NCBI RefSeq assembly: GCF_000296465.1
Contig: NZ_JH815206.1
Location: forward strand, 453,524-517,523
Direction of reading: 5' to 3'
Length of the DNA stretch: 64,000 bases
DNA from: Barnesiella intestinihominis YIT 11860
GTDB taxonomy: Bacteria > Bacteroidota > Bacteroidia > Bacteroidales > Barnesiellaceae
Position 1 is the stretch's first letter, and each line of letters starts with the position of its first letter. Below, piece by piece: positions 51,951 to 62,810 of the stretch. The position numbers and the translations under genes are program-made. The notes beneath the pieces are model-generated. The model was given only the letters and a program-made list of their open reading frames with translations. It was not told where the DNA came from and made no database searches.

Positions 51951-54900
51951 ATGAAAAACTTATCTTTTTTCATTTTAGTATTTTTCTTATCGTTTCTTAG
52001 TCCGGCTTTTGCCGCTTATGACAATCTTTATTTGGTAGGTAATGCTACGGAGGCAGGTTGGGATCCGGATGCCGCTATCCCGATGGAAAAGCAGGAGCCT
52101 GGTATCTTTACGTGGACAGGAACTTTATCGGATTATAGTATAGATGAAGGCCGGTTCAAATTTTTGGTATCGAATAAATGGGAACCTTCCATTACTTGTC
52201 GTATAGATATAGCCGGACATTTGCTCGTCGAGTCAGGAAAGGAATACGATTTGTATGAGCGGGCTACCGCCAATGATGGCTTCGATAATGCGTTTCAAGT
52301 GCCTGTTACGGGAGTCTATACAATCCGTGTCAATTTGAATACAATGAAGATGGTTTGTACCGGAGGAGATGTGATTGCCCGAGAGAATTGGGAGTATGTG
52401 AGACCCGAAATCGGAGCTGACGGCGAGGGACATGTGTTCCCGGGAGTATGTGTGCCTTTCGGTATGGTGAAATTAGGAGCCGATTGTGGAGACCGAACCA
52501 ATAATTCAGGTTGGGGAAGGGGTGGCAATATACAAGGTTTCAGCCATTTGCATGTGAGCGGAACCGGCGGTGGTCCCAAGTATGGAAATATTTTATTTCA
52601 ACCGATAACCGGAGATTTGAACCTTTCGGATTATTCGTCGGCACGTTCCAACGAGAGATTCGGATTGGGCTTGTATGAAGTTTCTTTGAGTAAGTATAAT
52701 GTGGGAGTGAGACTGACGGCATCTGCTAAGGCTGGATTTCATGAATATACTTTCCCTCAATCGGAGTCTTCAAAGATATTGATCGATGCAGGAAGTTGTC
52801 TGACACTACATGTCGAATCACAGGAATTGGTAGCCTCGGGGGTAAAAATTCTTTCGAATAAAGAAATCGAGGGTTATTCGACCGTCAAAGGAGGCTGGAA
52901 TTTAGGTGGTCCTTATACGGTGTATTTCTACGCTTTGTTGGATACCCCCGCCGATGAGTATACTGTTTGGAAAGGGACGTCTGTCCAATCGGGCGAGCAG
53001 GTAGATGCAACGGGAACAGAGAAAACCGGGGCTTATTTCGGGTTTCATACGACAGAGGGTCAAAAAGTGAGAGTAAAAGTAGGAATATCGTTTATTAGCA
53101 CAGAGAAAGCCAAAGCGAATATTTCGGAACTTTCGTCTTGGGACTTTGACGAAATTCGCAATGCAGGAATCGCACAATGGAAAGAGGTGTTGAACACTGT
53201 GGAAGTCGAGGGGAACGATAACGACAAGACTATTTTCTATTCGGCTTTGTATCATGCCTTTTTACAACCTACCGACCGCACGGGTGAGAATCCGCTGTGG
53301 GAATCGTCCGAACCTTATTTCGACGATTATTATGCCATCTGGGATACATTCAGAGCTACACACCCGTTGTTCGCTCTTTTGAAACCTTCTCGTCAGGCCG
53401 ATATCGTACGGTCTATGATAGATATTTATGAGCACGAGGGATATATGCCGGACGGCCGTAGTGGGAATTGTAACGGTCGTGTACAAGGGGGCTCGAACAG
53501 CGATGTACTGATTGCTGACGCTATCGTAAAAAATTTGCCGGGTATTGATTACGAAAAAGGATTGGCCGCAATGATTAAAAATGCCGAGGTAGAACCGGAG
53601 AACCCGAGAAATGAAGGTCGTGGCGGTGTCGAGGAGTATAATACCAAAGGATATATTTCCACGGTGACCGAGCGATCGGGAACTCGCACATTCGAATATG
53701 CCTATTGCGATTATGCAATCGCTACCGTAGCAAAGAAATTGGGTAAACAAGATGTTTACGAAAAGTATCTCGAACGGTCGAATAACTGGAAAAACTTGTG
53801 GAACGACAACATCAATAGTCTTGGATTCAAAGGATTCTTGTGGCCGAAAAATGGTAGTGGCGACTGGGTGAACGAGAAAGATTACAATGTTTTTCGTCGC
53901 GATGGTTGGGAAGGAATCGTATATGAATCATTCCCGTGGGAGATGTCATTTTACGTGCCTCACGATGTGAACGGGCTGATTGCGAGATGTGGCGGTAAAG
54001 AGGCTTTCTTGAAGCGGCTGGATACATATTTTACGCATGTCCAAGACGGGTTCGACCAAAACAGCTATATGGGATTATTCCAAATAAGCAATGAGCCGGC
54101 ATTTTTAGTGCCAAGCCTGTATAACTATGTGAATCGTCCCGACAAGGCGGCGGAGATTGTCCGTAGGGTTTTGAAAGAGCGATATAATACGACTGCTACG
54201 GGGTTACCCGGAAATGACGACTCGGGGTCGATGTCGGCTTGGTATATATTCCATGCGATGGGATTTTATCCTAATGCGGGACAAGACATATATCTTATTT
54301 CAAGTCCGGTATTTACGAAGACGACAATTAATCTCGACGGAGGAAAAGTGTTTGAAGTATTGGCTCCTAATGCAAGCGATAAGAATATCTATATTCAATC
54401 GGCCAAACTGAACGGTCAAGAGCTCGGTCGGTGCTGGTTGAAGCATGAAGAAATCGTTAATGGCGGGACTTTGGAGCTTGTCATGGGCGATAAACCGTCC
54501 GATTGGGCTATCGATGGAGAAATGCCTCCATCGTCGCCGATAGGAGTTGAAGAGGTTTCTCCCGAAATAGATTCACCGCAAGTGCGTATACACTCTTACA
54601 GTGCACAGGTAAGCAATAACGAAGCGGCTTATTGCCTTTTTGAGGAGCCGGGAAAGGGGGTGAAATGGTGCGACAATAAGAGTACCAATCCCTGGGTGAT
54701 CTTTGAGTTGGCCGATGTGTATATGGTCGATCGTTTTGTCTTTCGGGATTCGAAAACGGTAGAGGGAAATAACAATGTTCATTCCTATCGTATTTACGTC
54801 AGTAAGACGGGAAACGACGGTGATTGGGAAGAAGTGGTGAATCGCAATGATGCGGAAGCGGGAAACGCCAATGTAAAGGATCATCGTTTGGCCGAGCCTA

Positions 54901-55703
54901 AGGAAGCCCGGTTTGTTAAATTTTCGATGGAACTTCCTACCGGTGAAAATGCCGTGCGTATCTATGGGTTCGATATTTACGGTAAGTTGAAAGAAAGAAC
55001 GGATAGGGGCAATTTGGTGAGTGTAGGTAAAATGTTTTTGAAGTCCTCGGGGGCTAAATCGTTTTATACCAATGCCCGGCATATTTTTGACGGGTTGAAT
55101 GAAAATACCGAGTATCATTGGGATTTCGATAGGTCTGCCGCCGATAAGCATTATTGCATTCTCGATTTGGAAGACGAATATGATGTAAATGCATTCAAGG
55201 TATATGATGCGAATCAAATCGAAGGGTATAATATCTATGTGGCCACAGAGACCCCCGACCTTAATAAAATAAATAATAGTGCAGATGAGAATAGCGTTTG
55301 GACTCTTGTTTCATCGGGCGATTTGAATAAAACGAATAAGTCGGTGACCGTGGATAGGGTGAAGGCTCGTTATGTGAAAATTGAAATTCCAAGCGGAAAT
55401 ATAGACGGAGAGTCGGCAACCGTTACCGAGTTTGAGGTTTATATGGACGGTACTTCTACCGGTTTGACGGGAACCGAAAGAGAAGTCACCTTACTTTATC
55501 CCAATCCAGTGAAACGGGGGGAGCCTTTGAACGTGGCGGCTCAGGGTCGATTGAAGATATATACTATCGACGGCTTGAATGTATGCGATGTAGTTGTTGA
55601 CGGAGAAGCGAGTGTCTCGACTCAGAATTTTATACCGGGTATTTATTTGGCTGTGGTATCTGGGAGCGCTGGCGATAAATCGTTCAAATTGATTGTAGAG
55701 TAA
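51951..55703 (+). CDS. GH92 alpha-mannosidase, multi-domain, T9SS-exported
   Basis: Calcium-dependent inverting exo-alpha-mannosidase acting on N-glycan mannose or related alpha-mannosides. 1250 residues. Signal peptide (1-21). An N-terminal SusE/SusF-like module follows (about 22-125, DNLYLVGNATEAGWDP). The GH92 N domain (about 145-400, FSHLHVSGTGGGPKYG) and catalytic domain (about 400-860) have IWDTFRATHPLFAL and the signature GNDDSGSMSAWYIFHAMGFYP. Two F5/8-type discoidin-like modules (about 880-1005 and 1025-1165) come next, then a T9SS type A domain (about 1175-1250, LLYPNPVKRGEPLNV). Divergent from the sigma gene, it is probably part of the same function. Confidence 0.95.
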   Translation: MKNLSFFILVFFLSFLSPAFAAYDNLYLVGNATEAGWDPDAAIPMEKQEPGIFTWTGTLSDYSIDEGRFKFLVSNKWEPSITCRIDIAGHLLVESGKEYDLYERATANDGFDNAFQVPVTGVYTIRVNLNTMKMVCTGGDVIARENWEYVRPEIGADGEGHVFPGVCVPFGMVKLGADCGDRTNNSGWGRGGNIQGFSHLHVSGTGGGPKYGNILFQPITGDLNLSDYSSARSNERFGLGLYEVSLSKYNVGVRLTASAKAGFHEYTFPQSESSKILIDAGSCLTLHVESQELVASGVKILSNKEIEGYSTVKGGWNLGGPYTVYFYALLDTPADEYTVWKGTSVQSGEQVDATGTEKTGAYFGFHTTEGQKVRVKVGISFISTEKAKANISELSSWDFDEIRNAGIAQWKEVLNTVEVEGNDNDKTIFYSALYHAFLQPTDRTGENPLWESSEPYFDDYYAIWDTFRATHPLFALLKPSRQADIVRSMIDIYEHEGYMPDGRSGNCNGRVQGGSNSDVLIADAIVKNLPGIDYEKGLAAMIKNAEVEPENPRNEGRGGVEEYNTKGYISTVTERSGTRTFEYAYCDYAIATVAKKLGKQDVYEKYLERSNNWKNLWNDNINSLGFKGFLWPKNGSGDWVNEKDYNVFRRDGWEGIVYESFPWEMSFYVPHDVNGLIARCGGKEAFLKRLDTYFTHVQDGFDQNSYMGLFQISNEPAFLVPSLYNYVNRPDKAAEIVRRVLKERYNTTATGLPGNDDSGSMSAWYIFHAMGFYPNAGQDIYLISSPVFTKTTINLDGGKVFEVLAPNASDKNIYIQSAKLNGQELGRCWLKHEEIVNGGTLELVMGDKPSDWAIDGEMPPSSPIGVEEVSPEIDSPQVRIHSYSAQVSNNEAAYCLFEEPGKGVKWCDNKSTNPWVIFELADVYMVDRFVFRDSKTVEGNNNVHSYRIYVSKTGNDGDWEEVVNRNDAEAGNANVKDHRLAEPKEARFVKFSMELPTGENAVRIYGFDIYGKLKERTDRGNLVSVGKMFLKSSGAKSFYTNARHIFDGLNENTEYHWDFDRSAADKHYCILDLEDEYDVNAFKVYDANQIEGYNIYVATETPDLNKINNSADENSVWTLVSSGDLNKTNKSVTVDRVKARYVKIEIPSGNIDGESATVTEFEVYMDGTSTGLTGTEREVTLLYPNPVKRGEPLNVAAQGRLKIYTIDGLNVCDVVVDGEASVSTQNFIPGIYLAVVSGSAGDKSFKLIVE

Positions 55704-55746
55704 GTCGTTGTTTTAATGACGTTTATTGTTATTGACATTGAAAAAT

Positions 55747-55783
55747 AAAAAGACTGTTCTTGATTCGCAAGGCAGTCTTTTTT
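55747..55783 (+). terminator. Terminator of GH92
   Basis: AAAAAGACTG pairs with CAGTCTTTTT, ending in a T6 run. Confidence 0.75.
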
Positions 55784-55942
55784 GTATGCCCGATTTTGGG
55801 AAGCAAGAAAAGTTTTTTCTCCGATTTGATTAATAGGCTGTTAAGAGAGCTGCATTTTTGTAATAAATTATCTGTTCCTTTTTAAAATAATATTACATTT
55901 GTGTGCAGAATAATCTACTTGTCGAATTAAAGAATCAATGTT

Positions 55943-57361
55943 GTGCTGTTTAATTCCTTAGAATTCATTTTGTTTTTTCCGATTGTATGCTTGGTTTATT
56001 ACCTGTTGCCGGGTATTAAAGGACGTACGATATTTTTGCTTCTGGCCAGTTACTATTTTTATATGTGTTGGGAGCCCGTATATGCGTTGTTGCTGTTGAC
56101 AAGTACATCGATTACCTATATTTCGGCCTTGTGCATGGACCGTTTTCGGTCTCGTCGAAGGCGTAAGATTTCATTATTCTCGGGGATATTTATCAATTTG
56201 GGTATTTTGTTTTTCTATAAGTACTATGAATTTGCGGGTTCGTTGATTACCGATTTTTTCTCTCTCCTAAATATAGGAATCGAGATACCTCGATGGAACG
56301 TGCTATTGCCGGTGGGAATTTCGTTTTATATATTTCAAGCTGTCGGTTATGCGGTTGATGTGTACAGAGGAACGATAAAGGCAGAAAAAAATTTTGTAGT
56401 ATATGCCCTGTTTATTTCTTTTTTTCCGCAGTTGGTCGCCGGTCCTATCGAACGAGCTAAAAATATGCTTCCTCAGTTTAGAGAAAAACATAAGTTTTCG
56501 TATGAGAATTTTGATACAGGACTTAGGTTGATGATATGGGGCTTTTTCATGAAATTGTGTGTAGCAGACCGAGTTTCTACTTATGTCGATGCCGTGTACA
56601 ATAATTATATGGAACATTCGGGAGTCAGTTTGTTGCTGGCGACCTTTTTCTTTACCTTCCAGATTTATTGTGATTTTGCCGGGTATTCTTTGATTGCCAT
56701 AGGTTCTTCGAAAATGATGGGCTTTACTTTAATGGAGAATTTTCATCGTCCCTATTTTGCGAAAAGTATCAAGGAATTTTGGCGGCGTTGGCACATTTCG
56801 TTGTCGACATGGTTCAAAGATTATTTATATATTCCGTTGGGAGGGAATAGAGTGGGGCATTACAGACATTTGTGGAATTTGTTTGTAACCTTCTTGGTGA
56901 GTGGAATTTGGCATGGAGCGAATCTTACATTTGTTTTGTGGGGTAGTTTGCATGGGCTGTACCAGATTGTCGGGATTGAAAAAAACAGATTGCTCCCGAA
57001 GATAAATGTCTCCAAAAGATTGCATGCGGTTTTTAATTGTTTGGTAACTTTTGTATTGGTTATGTTTGCTTGGATTTTTTTCAGGGCGAATGATCTTCAT
57101 TCGGCATTCAGTATCATTGCAAAAATTTTTACCGACCGAGGTCCGTTATTTACGGGGGAAGGAATACCTTCGTTGCTGTTAGGATTTATGTGTATAGGTA
57201 TTTTGATGTTGAAAGAGATAAAAGATGAGATGTCTATAAAAGTTCACGCTTTAAATGCTGAGAACTATTGGGTGAGAATCATATCTATATCTCTCTTTAT
57301 TGCGTTTATTATATTGACGGCTTCATTCAACGGTGGAGCGTTTATCTATTTTCAATTTTAG
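55943..57361 (+). CDS. MBOAT family O-acyltransferase (AlgI-like)
   Basis: 472-residue inner-membrane enzyme that passes acyl groups across the membrane to exported sugars or other acceptors. It starts at a GTG (reads MLFNSLEFILFF, the usual N-terminus of this family). About ten membrane segments; FWRRWHISLSTWFKDYLYIPLGG and the catalytic His in SGIWHGANLTFVLWGSLHG are conserved. It is followed after 10 bp by an SGNH protein, the same pairing as AlgI with AlgJ/AlgX in alginate acetylation, but no polysaccharide synthase lies nearby. Confidence 0.92.
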   Translation: MLFNSLEFILFFPIVCLVYYLLPGIKGRTIFLLLASYYFYMCWEPVYALLLLTSTSITYISALCMDRFRSRRRRKISLFSGIFINLGILFFYKYYEFAGSLITDFFSLLNIGIEIPRWNVLLPVGISFYIFQAVGYAVDVYRGTIKAEKNFVVYALFISFFPQLVAGPIERAKNMLPQFREKHKFSYENFDTGLRLMIWGFFMKLCVADRVSTYVDAVYNNYMEHSGVSLLLATFFFTFQIYCDFAGYSLIAIGSSKMMGFTLMENFHRPYFAKSIKEFWRRWHISLSTWFKDYLYIPLGGNRVGHYRHLWNLFVTFLVSGIWHGANLTFVLWGSLHGLYQIVGIEKNRLLPKINVSKRLHAVFNCLVTFVLVMFAWIFFRANDLHSAFSIIAKIFTDRGPLFTGEGIPSLLLGFMCIGILMLKEIKDEMSIKVHALNAENYWVRIISISLFIAFIILTASFNGGAFIYFQF

Positions 57362-57371
57362 ATGACCGATT

Positions 57372-58349
57372 ATGAACCGAAGTATATTTAAGTTGGTGAA
57401 AACATGTGTGTCGATTATTGTAATCGTACTTGTTTTCGATGTTATATTCGGGCAAGTCATGTCATTTTATTCTAAAAGGTATGGGCTTCCGGGAGATTAT
57501 GCAAAGATAGAGTATCTGTTTCATCAGGCAAATGAAGATGTGGTGATTATCGGGTCTTCTGTCGCGATTAATAGTTTTATGCCGGATATTATGATGGATA
57601 GTTTGGGAATTTCTGTTTTTAATGGGGGGTGCAATGCTCAAAACATAATATTTTTCAGATGTATGATAGACGGGCTGCTTGAACACCATCGACCACGGGG
57701 AGTTATTTTAGCTTTGCAGCCCGATGATTTATCGGACGATCATATCGGTAGAATTGAGTTGCTAAATCCTTATTACGGGAGAAATCCGGTTATAGATTCT
57801 GCGTTGGTCTTGCAAAACGATGGAAAAGGCTCTGCTTTTCTTCGATCTAATTTGTATAAATATAATACCGTGTGGTTCCGTATTTTCTTACAATCTTTTT
57901 TGCCGAGAGAAGAAATGGCAAATCATGGATTTGTAGCGAAACATAAACCCAATAATTTGCCTATCTTTGAAAATTATGGAGACGAACCTGATGATGATTT
58001 TATTTACTCGGTAAAATTAGAATATTTGAAAGCGATTATAACGCAGCTACAATCGAACAATGTAGAATTGGTGGTCGTTTTTCCTCCATATTATCGTAAA
58101 TTGAGGCACGAGGGGAATCCCTATTCGAAAAGGGTTATTACAGAGTTGTGCCGAGAGAATGGAATTCGGGTGATAGATGATAATCAAATGGAGTATTTTT
58201 TTGATAGACCGGAGCTGTTTTATGATAACATGCATTTAAATGGCGATGGCGCTCGGATTTTTACCGATATGTTTATAAATCAAATTTTAAAGAGTGATTT
58301 TTACAAAAAAATAAAGAGTAAGAAAAATGAGACTGAATTGGGTGTGTAG
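57372..58349 (+). CDS. Membrane-anchored SGNH hydrolase-like protein, likely MBOAT partner
   Basis: 325 residues. N-terminal signal anchor (about 10-30). The SGNH fold is suggested by the block I-like IIGSSVAINSF (Ser62/63), GGCNAQN around residue 85, and the block V DNMHLNGDG near 284-292, with Asp and His three apart. Such proteins accept the acyl group from an MBOAT and transfer it to the final acceptor in the periplasm. Sequence is otherwise divergent. The next start codon lies within its 3' end. Confidence 0.78.
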   Translation: MNRSIFKLVKTCVSIIVIVLVFDVIFGQVMSFYSKRYGLPGDYAKIEYLFHQANEDVVIIGSSVAINSFMPDIMMDSLGISVFNGGCNAQNIIFFRCMIDGLLEHHRPRGVILALQPDDLSDDHIGRIELLNPYYGRNPVIDSALVLQNDGKGSAFLRSNLYKYNTVWFRIFLQSFLPREEMANHGFVAKHKPNNLPIFENYGDEPDDDFIYSVKLEYLKAIITQLQSNNVELVVVFPPYYRKLRHEGNPYSKRVITELCRENGIRVIDDNQMEYFFDRPELFYDNMHLNGDGARIFTDMFINQILKSDFYKKIKSKKNETELGV

Positions 58350-58929
58350 AATGGGGAAAATAATGTTGCTTTTGATTTTGAGCTTGGGTGCATGTTCGGA
58401 AGAAAAAGAAGGTGAATTGTGTTTCGTGGGCGACTCGTTGGTTGCTGGGTGGGACGTAAAAGATGCTTTTCCCACATGGATTGTACGAAACGATGGTGTA
58501 AGTGGCGCGAAGTTGGAGGAGATTGCTACTTGGAATCTGAATTATCAAGACAAAAATGTAGTGATGTTGATAGGAACGAATAATTTGGGAGGGAAACTTT
58601 TCAATGATGCTACGAGGCAAGAGTTTATTACCGATTTTGTCGATGAGTATAAGAGAACGATCGAAGGATTGGCTCCACGCCGGGTGTTTGTTATTTCTAT
58701 TTTACCTAGAAACTTAGAGACCGATAATCCGCATACAAACGATTATATCAAAGAGTTGAACTTTGCGTTGTCTCAAATGGTCGAGACGTTGAATTATGGT
58801 GTATTTTTAGATGTGTATGACGATTTTGCCCATGAAGATAAAATGAATATGAACTATTCGTTAGATGGGTTACATTTGAATGATTTGGGGTATAATATTC
58901 TCAATGTGAGGTTATCGAAGGAATTATGA
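58327..58929 (+). CDS. GDSL/SGNH hydrolase lipoprotein
   Basis: 200 residues. Lipoprotein signal ends LGAC (Cys23). Block I FVGDSLVAGW (Ser37), block III LIGTNNLGG and block V DGLHLND are all present, so an active esterase or transferase is expected. The first ATG lies 23 bp inside the preceding gene; an in-frame ATG at 58351, one base after its stop, gives an equally good signal peptide. It is in the MBOAT operon and may remove or transfer acyl groups. Confidence 0.85.
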   Translation: MRLNWVCRMGKIMLLLILSLGACSEEKEGELCFVGDSLVAGWDVKDAFPTWIVRNDGVSGAKLEEIATWNLNYQDKNVVMLIGTNNLGGKLFNDATRQEFITDFVDEYKRTIEGLAPRRVFVISILPRNLETDNPHTNDYIKELNFALSQMVETLNYGVFLDVYDDFAHEDKMNMNYSLDGLHLNDLGYNILNVRLSKEL

Positions 58930-59546
58930 AAAAGAGAGTTTTATTGTTGTTTATAGGAGTAATATCTTTTTTGAGTGTATGGTCGCAAAATGACTCGTTG
59001 CAATTCAAGTCGATTTTTGTAGGAGTGAGAAATAATAAATATGCGTCGATCGGGTTTCAGGCGAAGAATTGGTCGGTGGGATTGGAAAATACCATATTTA
59101 TACGCCATCTGAGCGAGCAATATATCCGAGCGAACGGAACTTTCCGCTACTCTACGGGAGTTTGGGGCGTAAAGTTTTCGGCCGAAGCTTTTTTCGGGAC
59201 CAATTATGCTGGGCGTTTTTATGATAGCGGATTGAAGATCGGCTTGGATAAGAAGATAGGGCGAGTGGAGTTCGGTGCTGGTGTTATGCCAATGTACGAT
59301 TCTGGTATGGGATATAACACTTGCTATACGGTACATGCTGCTTGTCGTGTGATCCAAGAGGCAGCATTGGTTTTGGATATAACGAATATTCCGGAGTATC
59401 GTATGGTCGAACATCGTATTGTTCCGGGCATTCTTTTTCGAGCTCATAAGCTATGGGTTCGTCCTGAGTTGTCCATACCTTTGAATGATAATGTACAGTT
59501 TACCAGAGTGCTGATTTCTTTCCGATATGATTTTTTATTGAAATAA
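58926..59546 (+). CDS. Predicted outer-membrane beta-barrel protein
   Basis: 206 residues with a signal peptide (about 1-20, ending VWSQ). The rest alternates polar and hydrophobic residues in strands closed by aromatic ends, finishing RVLISFRYDFLLK as outer-membrane proteins do. About eight strands can be drawn. No family recognised. It overlaps the GDSL gene by ATGA and the GNAT gene by one base. Confidence 0.7.
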   Translation: MKKRVLLLFIGVISFLSVWSQNDSLQFKSIFVGVRNNKYASIGFQAKNWSVGLENTIFIRHLSEQYIRANGTFRYSTGVWGVKFSAEAFFGTNYAGRFYDSGLKIGLDKKIGRVEFGAGVMPMYDSGMGYNTCYTVHAACRVIQEAALVLDITNIPEYRMVEHRIVPGILFRAHKLWVRPELSIPLNDNVQFTRVLISFRYDFLLK

Positions 59547-60112
59547 TGTTACAATTCGACATTGATGTAAAGACAGGTATCCGATTAAGGGAGGTTACGT
59601 TGAACGATGCCCCTATGATTTATCGAGCCATTGCCGATCATAGGGATTATCTGAAAACGTGGTTGCCTTTTGTTGCTAATCTTTCGGAACAAGATGAAAT
59701 GGACTTCTTATCGCAAGTATTGTCTTTCCCGGAGGAAGAAAGAAATTTTACTTTTGTAATAGAATGTCGAGGAGAGTTTTGTGGATTGGTCGGGTTTGTG
59801 AATTCCGATTTTGTCAATCATCGTACCGAAATCGGTTATTGGCTGTTGCCCGAATATCAGCGACAAGGAATAATGACCCGAAGTGTTCGGACACTCTGTC
59901 GGTGGGCTGTGGAAGCACGTTTGATGCATCGCATTCAAATTCGGTGTGCCGTAGAAAATTATTCGAGTAATGCTATCCCTCGGCGATTGGGATTTCGGTT
60001 GGAAGGGACGGAACGAGACGGAGAATTGATGTTCTCTGGCGAATATGTCGATACGAATGTATATAGTATTTTAGACTCGGAAATAATCTCTTGGTCAGGT
60101 AAAAATATTTGA
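59546..60112 (+). CDS. GNAT N-acetyltransferase (RimJ/RimL-like)
   Basis: 188 residues. LREVTLNDAPMIYRAI is at the N-terminus, EIGYWLLPEYQRQGIMTRSVRTLCRWA holds the acetyl-CoA loop, and AVENYSSNAIPRRLGFRLEGTERDGEL is typical of the RimJ/RimL group. It probably acetylates a protein N-terminus or a small amine; the target is unknown. Confidence 0.9.
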   Translation: MLQFDIDVKTGIRLREVTLNDAPMIYRAIADHRDYLKTWLPFVANLSEQDEMDFLSQVLSFPEEERNFTFVIECRGEFCGLVGFVNSDFVNHRTEIGYWLLPEYQRQGIMTRSVRTLCRWAVEARLMHRIQIRCAVENYSSNAIPRRLGFRLEGTERDGELMFSGEYVDTNVYSILDSEIISWSGKNI

Positions 60113-60129
60113 CTTTAAAGATATATGGT

Positions 60130-60591
60130 ATGAAAGATATTCCCCAATTAAATGAGCATAATAAAGAAGAATATCCGCCCATGCACACGACGGAGCATAT
60201 TCTTAACCAAACGATGATTCGCCTTTTTGGTTGTGGTCGTGCGGTATCGGCTCATATAGAAAGAAAAAAGAGTAAGCTTGATTTCCGATTCCAACGTGAA
60301 CCGGAAGAATCTGAAATAAATCAAATAGAACAACAGGTCAACCGAATTATACAAAGTGGTTTACCGATTACGACAGAATATATTACACAAGAAGAAGCGC
60401 TGGGACGTTTTGATTTGAGACGATTGCCCGATAATGCTTCGGAAACGGTTCGGGTTGTTAAAGTGGGAGATTACGATGAATGTCTTTGCATTGGTCGTCA
60501 TGTTGAGAATACATCTGAAATAGGCGTATTTAAGATTATTAGTTATGATTTTAAAGACGGGATATTGCGTTTGCGTTTCAAATTACTTTGA
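60130..60591 (+). CDS. AlaX-like tRNA editing domain protein
   Basis: 153 residues from the ATG at 60130; a TTG 21 bases upstream is also in frame. HTTEH (19-23) and CIGRH (CxxxH, about 115-119) are the zinc ligands of the second additional domain shared by AlaRS, ThrRS and AlaX. The likely role is hydrolysis of mischarged tRNA, such as Ser- or Gly-tRNA-Ala. It is shorter than E. coli-type AlaX and carries little beyond the editing fold. Confidence 0.82.
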   Translation: MKDIPQLNEHNKEEYPPMHTTEHILNQTMIRLFGCGRAVSAHIERKKSKLDFRFQREPEESEINQIEQQVNRIIQSGLPITTEYITQEEALGRFDLRRLPDNASETVRVVKVGDYDECLCIGRHVENTSEIGVFKIISYDFKDGILRLRFKLL

Positions 60592-60690
60592 TTGTTCTAT
60601 GCAGAGGTAAAAATATTTTAGCTATAACAATCTGAAAAAGAAAAAGTTTTCATTTCATAGAAAAATAATTCAAAAAAACATTGAGAAAAA

Positions 60691-60723
60691 TTTGGAGCGG
60701 AGTAGGAAAATGCATTAACTTTG
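60691..60723 (+). promoter_or_regulatory. rRNA operon promoter
   Basis: TTTG (60691-60694), 21-bp spacer, TAACTTTG (60716-60723). A-tracts at about 60630-60690 resemble an UP element. The leader to 16S is about 150 nt. Confidence 0.8.
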
Positions 60724-60881
60724 CAACCGCAAAAGAGGAAACGGGGCACGCTCCGGGGAACTTTTTTGTCAAGTTCATTGAAGGAATTGAAGAAGCAAGT
60801 GTAGTACAGTAAAAGAAGAGAGAAAGAAGTCAATTCAGTCAGGTAACGCTTCGAAGGTATAATAAAGAAAAAGAAGAAGAT

Positions 60882-62415
<1,534 letters not shown>

Positions 62416-62530
62416 GGAGAAGCAAAACCTGCAATAAGACTGGAAAAGACCAAGCTCTCTCTTGGTACTACACGCTTCGTTCAATATAAAAAGAAGGAAA
62501 ACAACCCGCCGCAGGCACGATTTGAAGAAT

Positions 62531-62607
62531 AGTCCTATAGCTCAGTAGGTTAGAGCGCTACACTGATAATGTAGAGGTCGGCAGTTCAAATCTGCCTGGG
62601 ACTACCA
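62531..62607 (+). tRNA. tRNA-Ile (GAT)
   Basis: Cloverleaf with anticodon GAT in CTGATAA. The seven-base acceptor stem AGTCCTA pairs with TGGGACT. The 3' CCA is encoded. It lies in the 16S-23S spacer. Confidence 0.97.
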
Positions 62608-62630
62608 GGCCGGAGGTCAGGTGGTAAAAG

Positions 62631-62704
62631 GGGGGATTAGCTCAGCTGGCTAGAGCACCTGCTTTGCAAGCAGGGGGTCAACGGTTCGAATCCGTTATTC
62701 TCCA
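62631..62704 (+). tRNA. tRNA-Ala (TGC)
   Basis: Cloverleaf with anticodon TGC in TTTGCAA. Acceptor stem GGGGGAT pairs with ATTCTCC. The discriminator A is followed by CGA, so CCA is not encoded, unlike the adjacent tRNA-Ile. Confidence 0.97.
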
Positions 62705-62810
62705 CGAAAGATCCTTGACATGATGGAAAAAGAAGAGTAAACGAGCAAAGCAAACCCATATCAACCCCTAACGTCGCCGTCTCTAAGCAGAGACGGAAGA
62801 CGCGGAAGAA

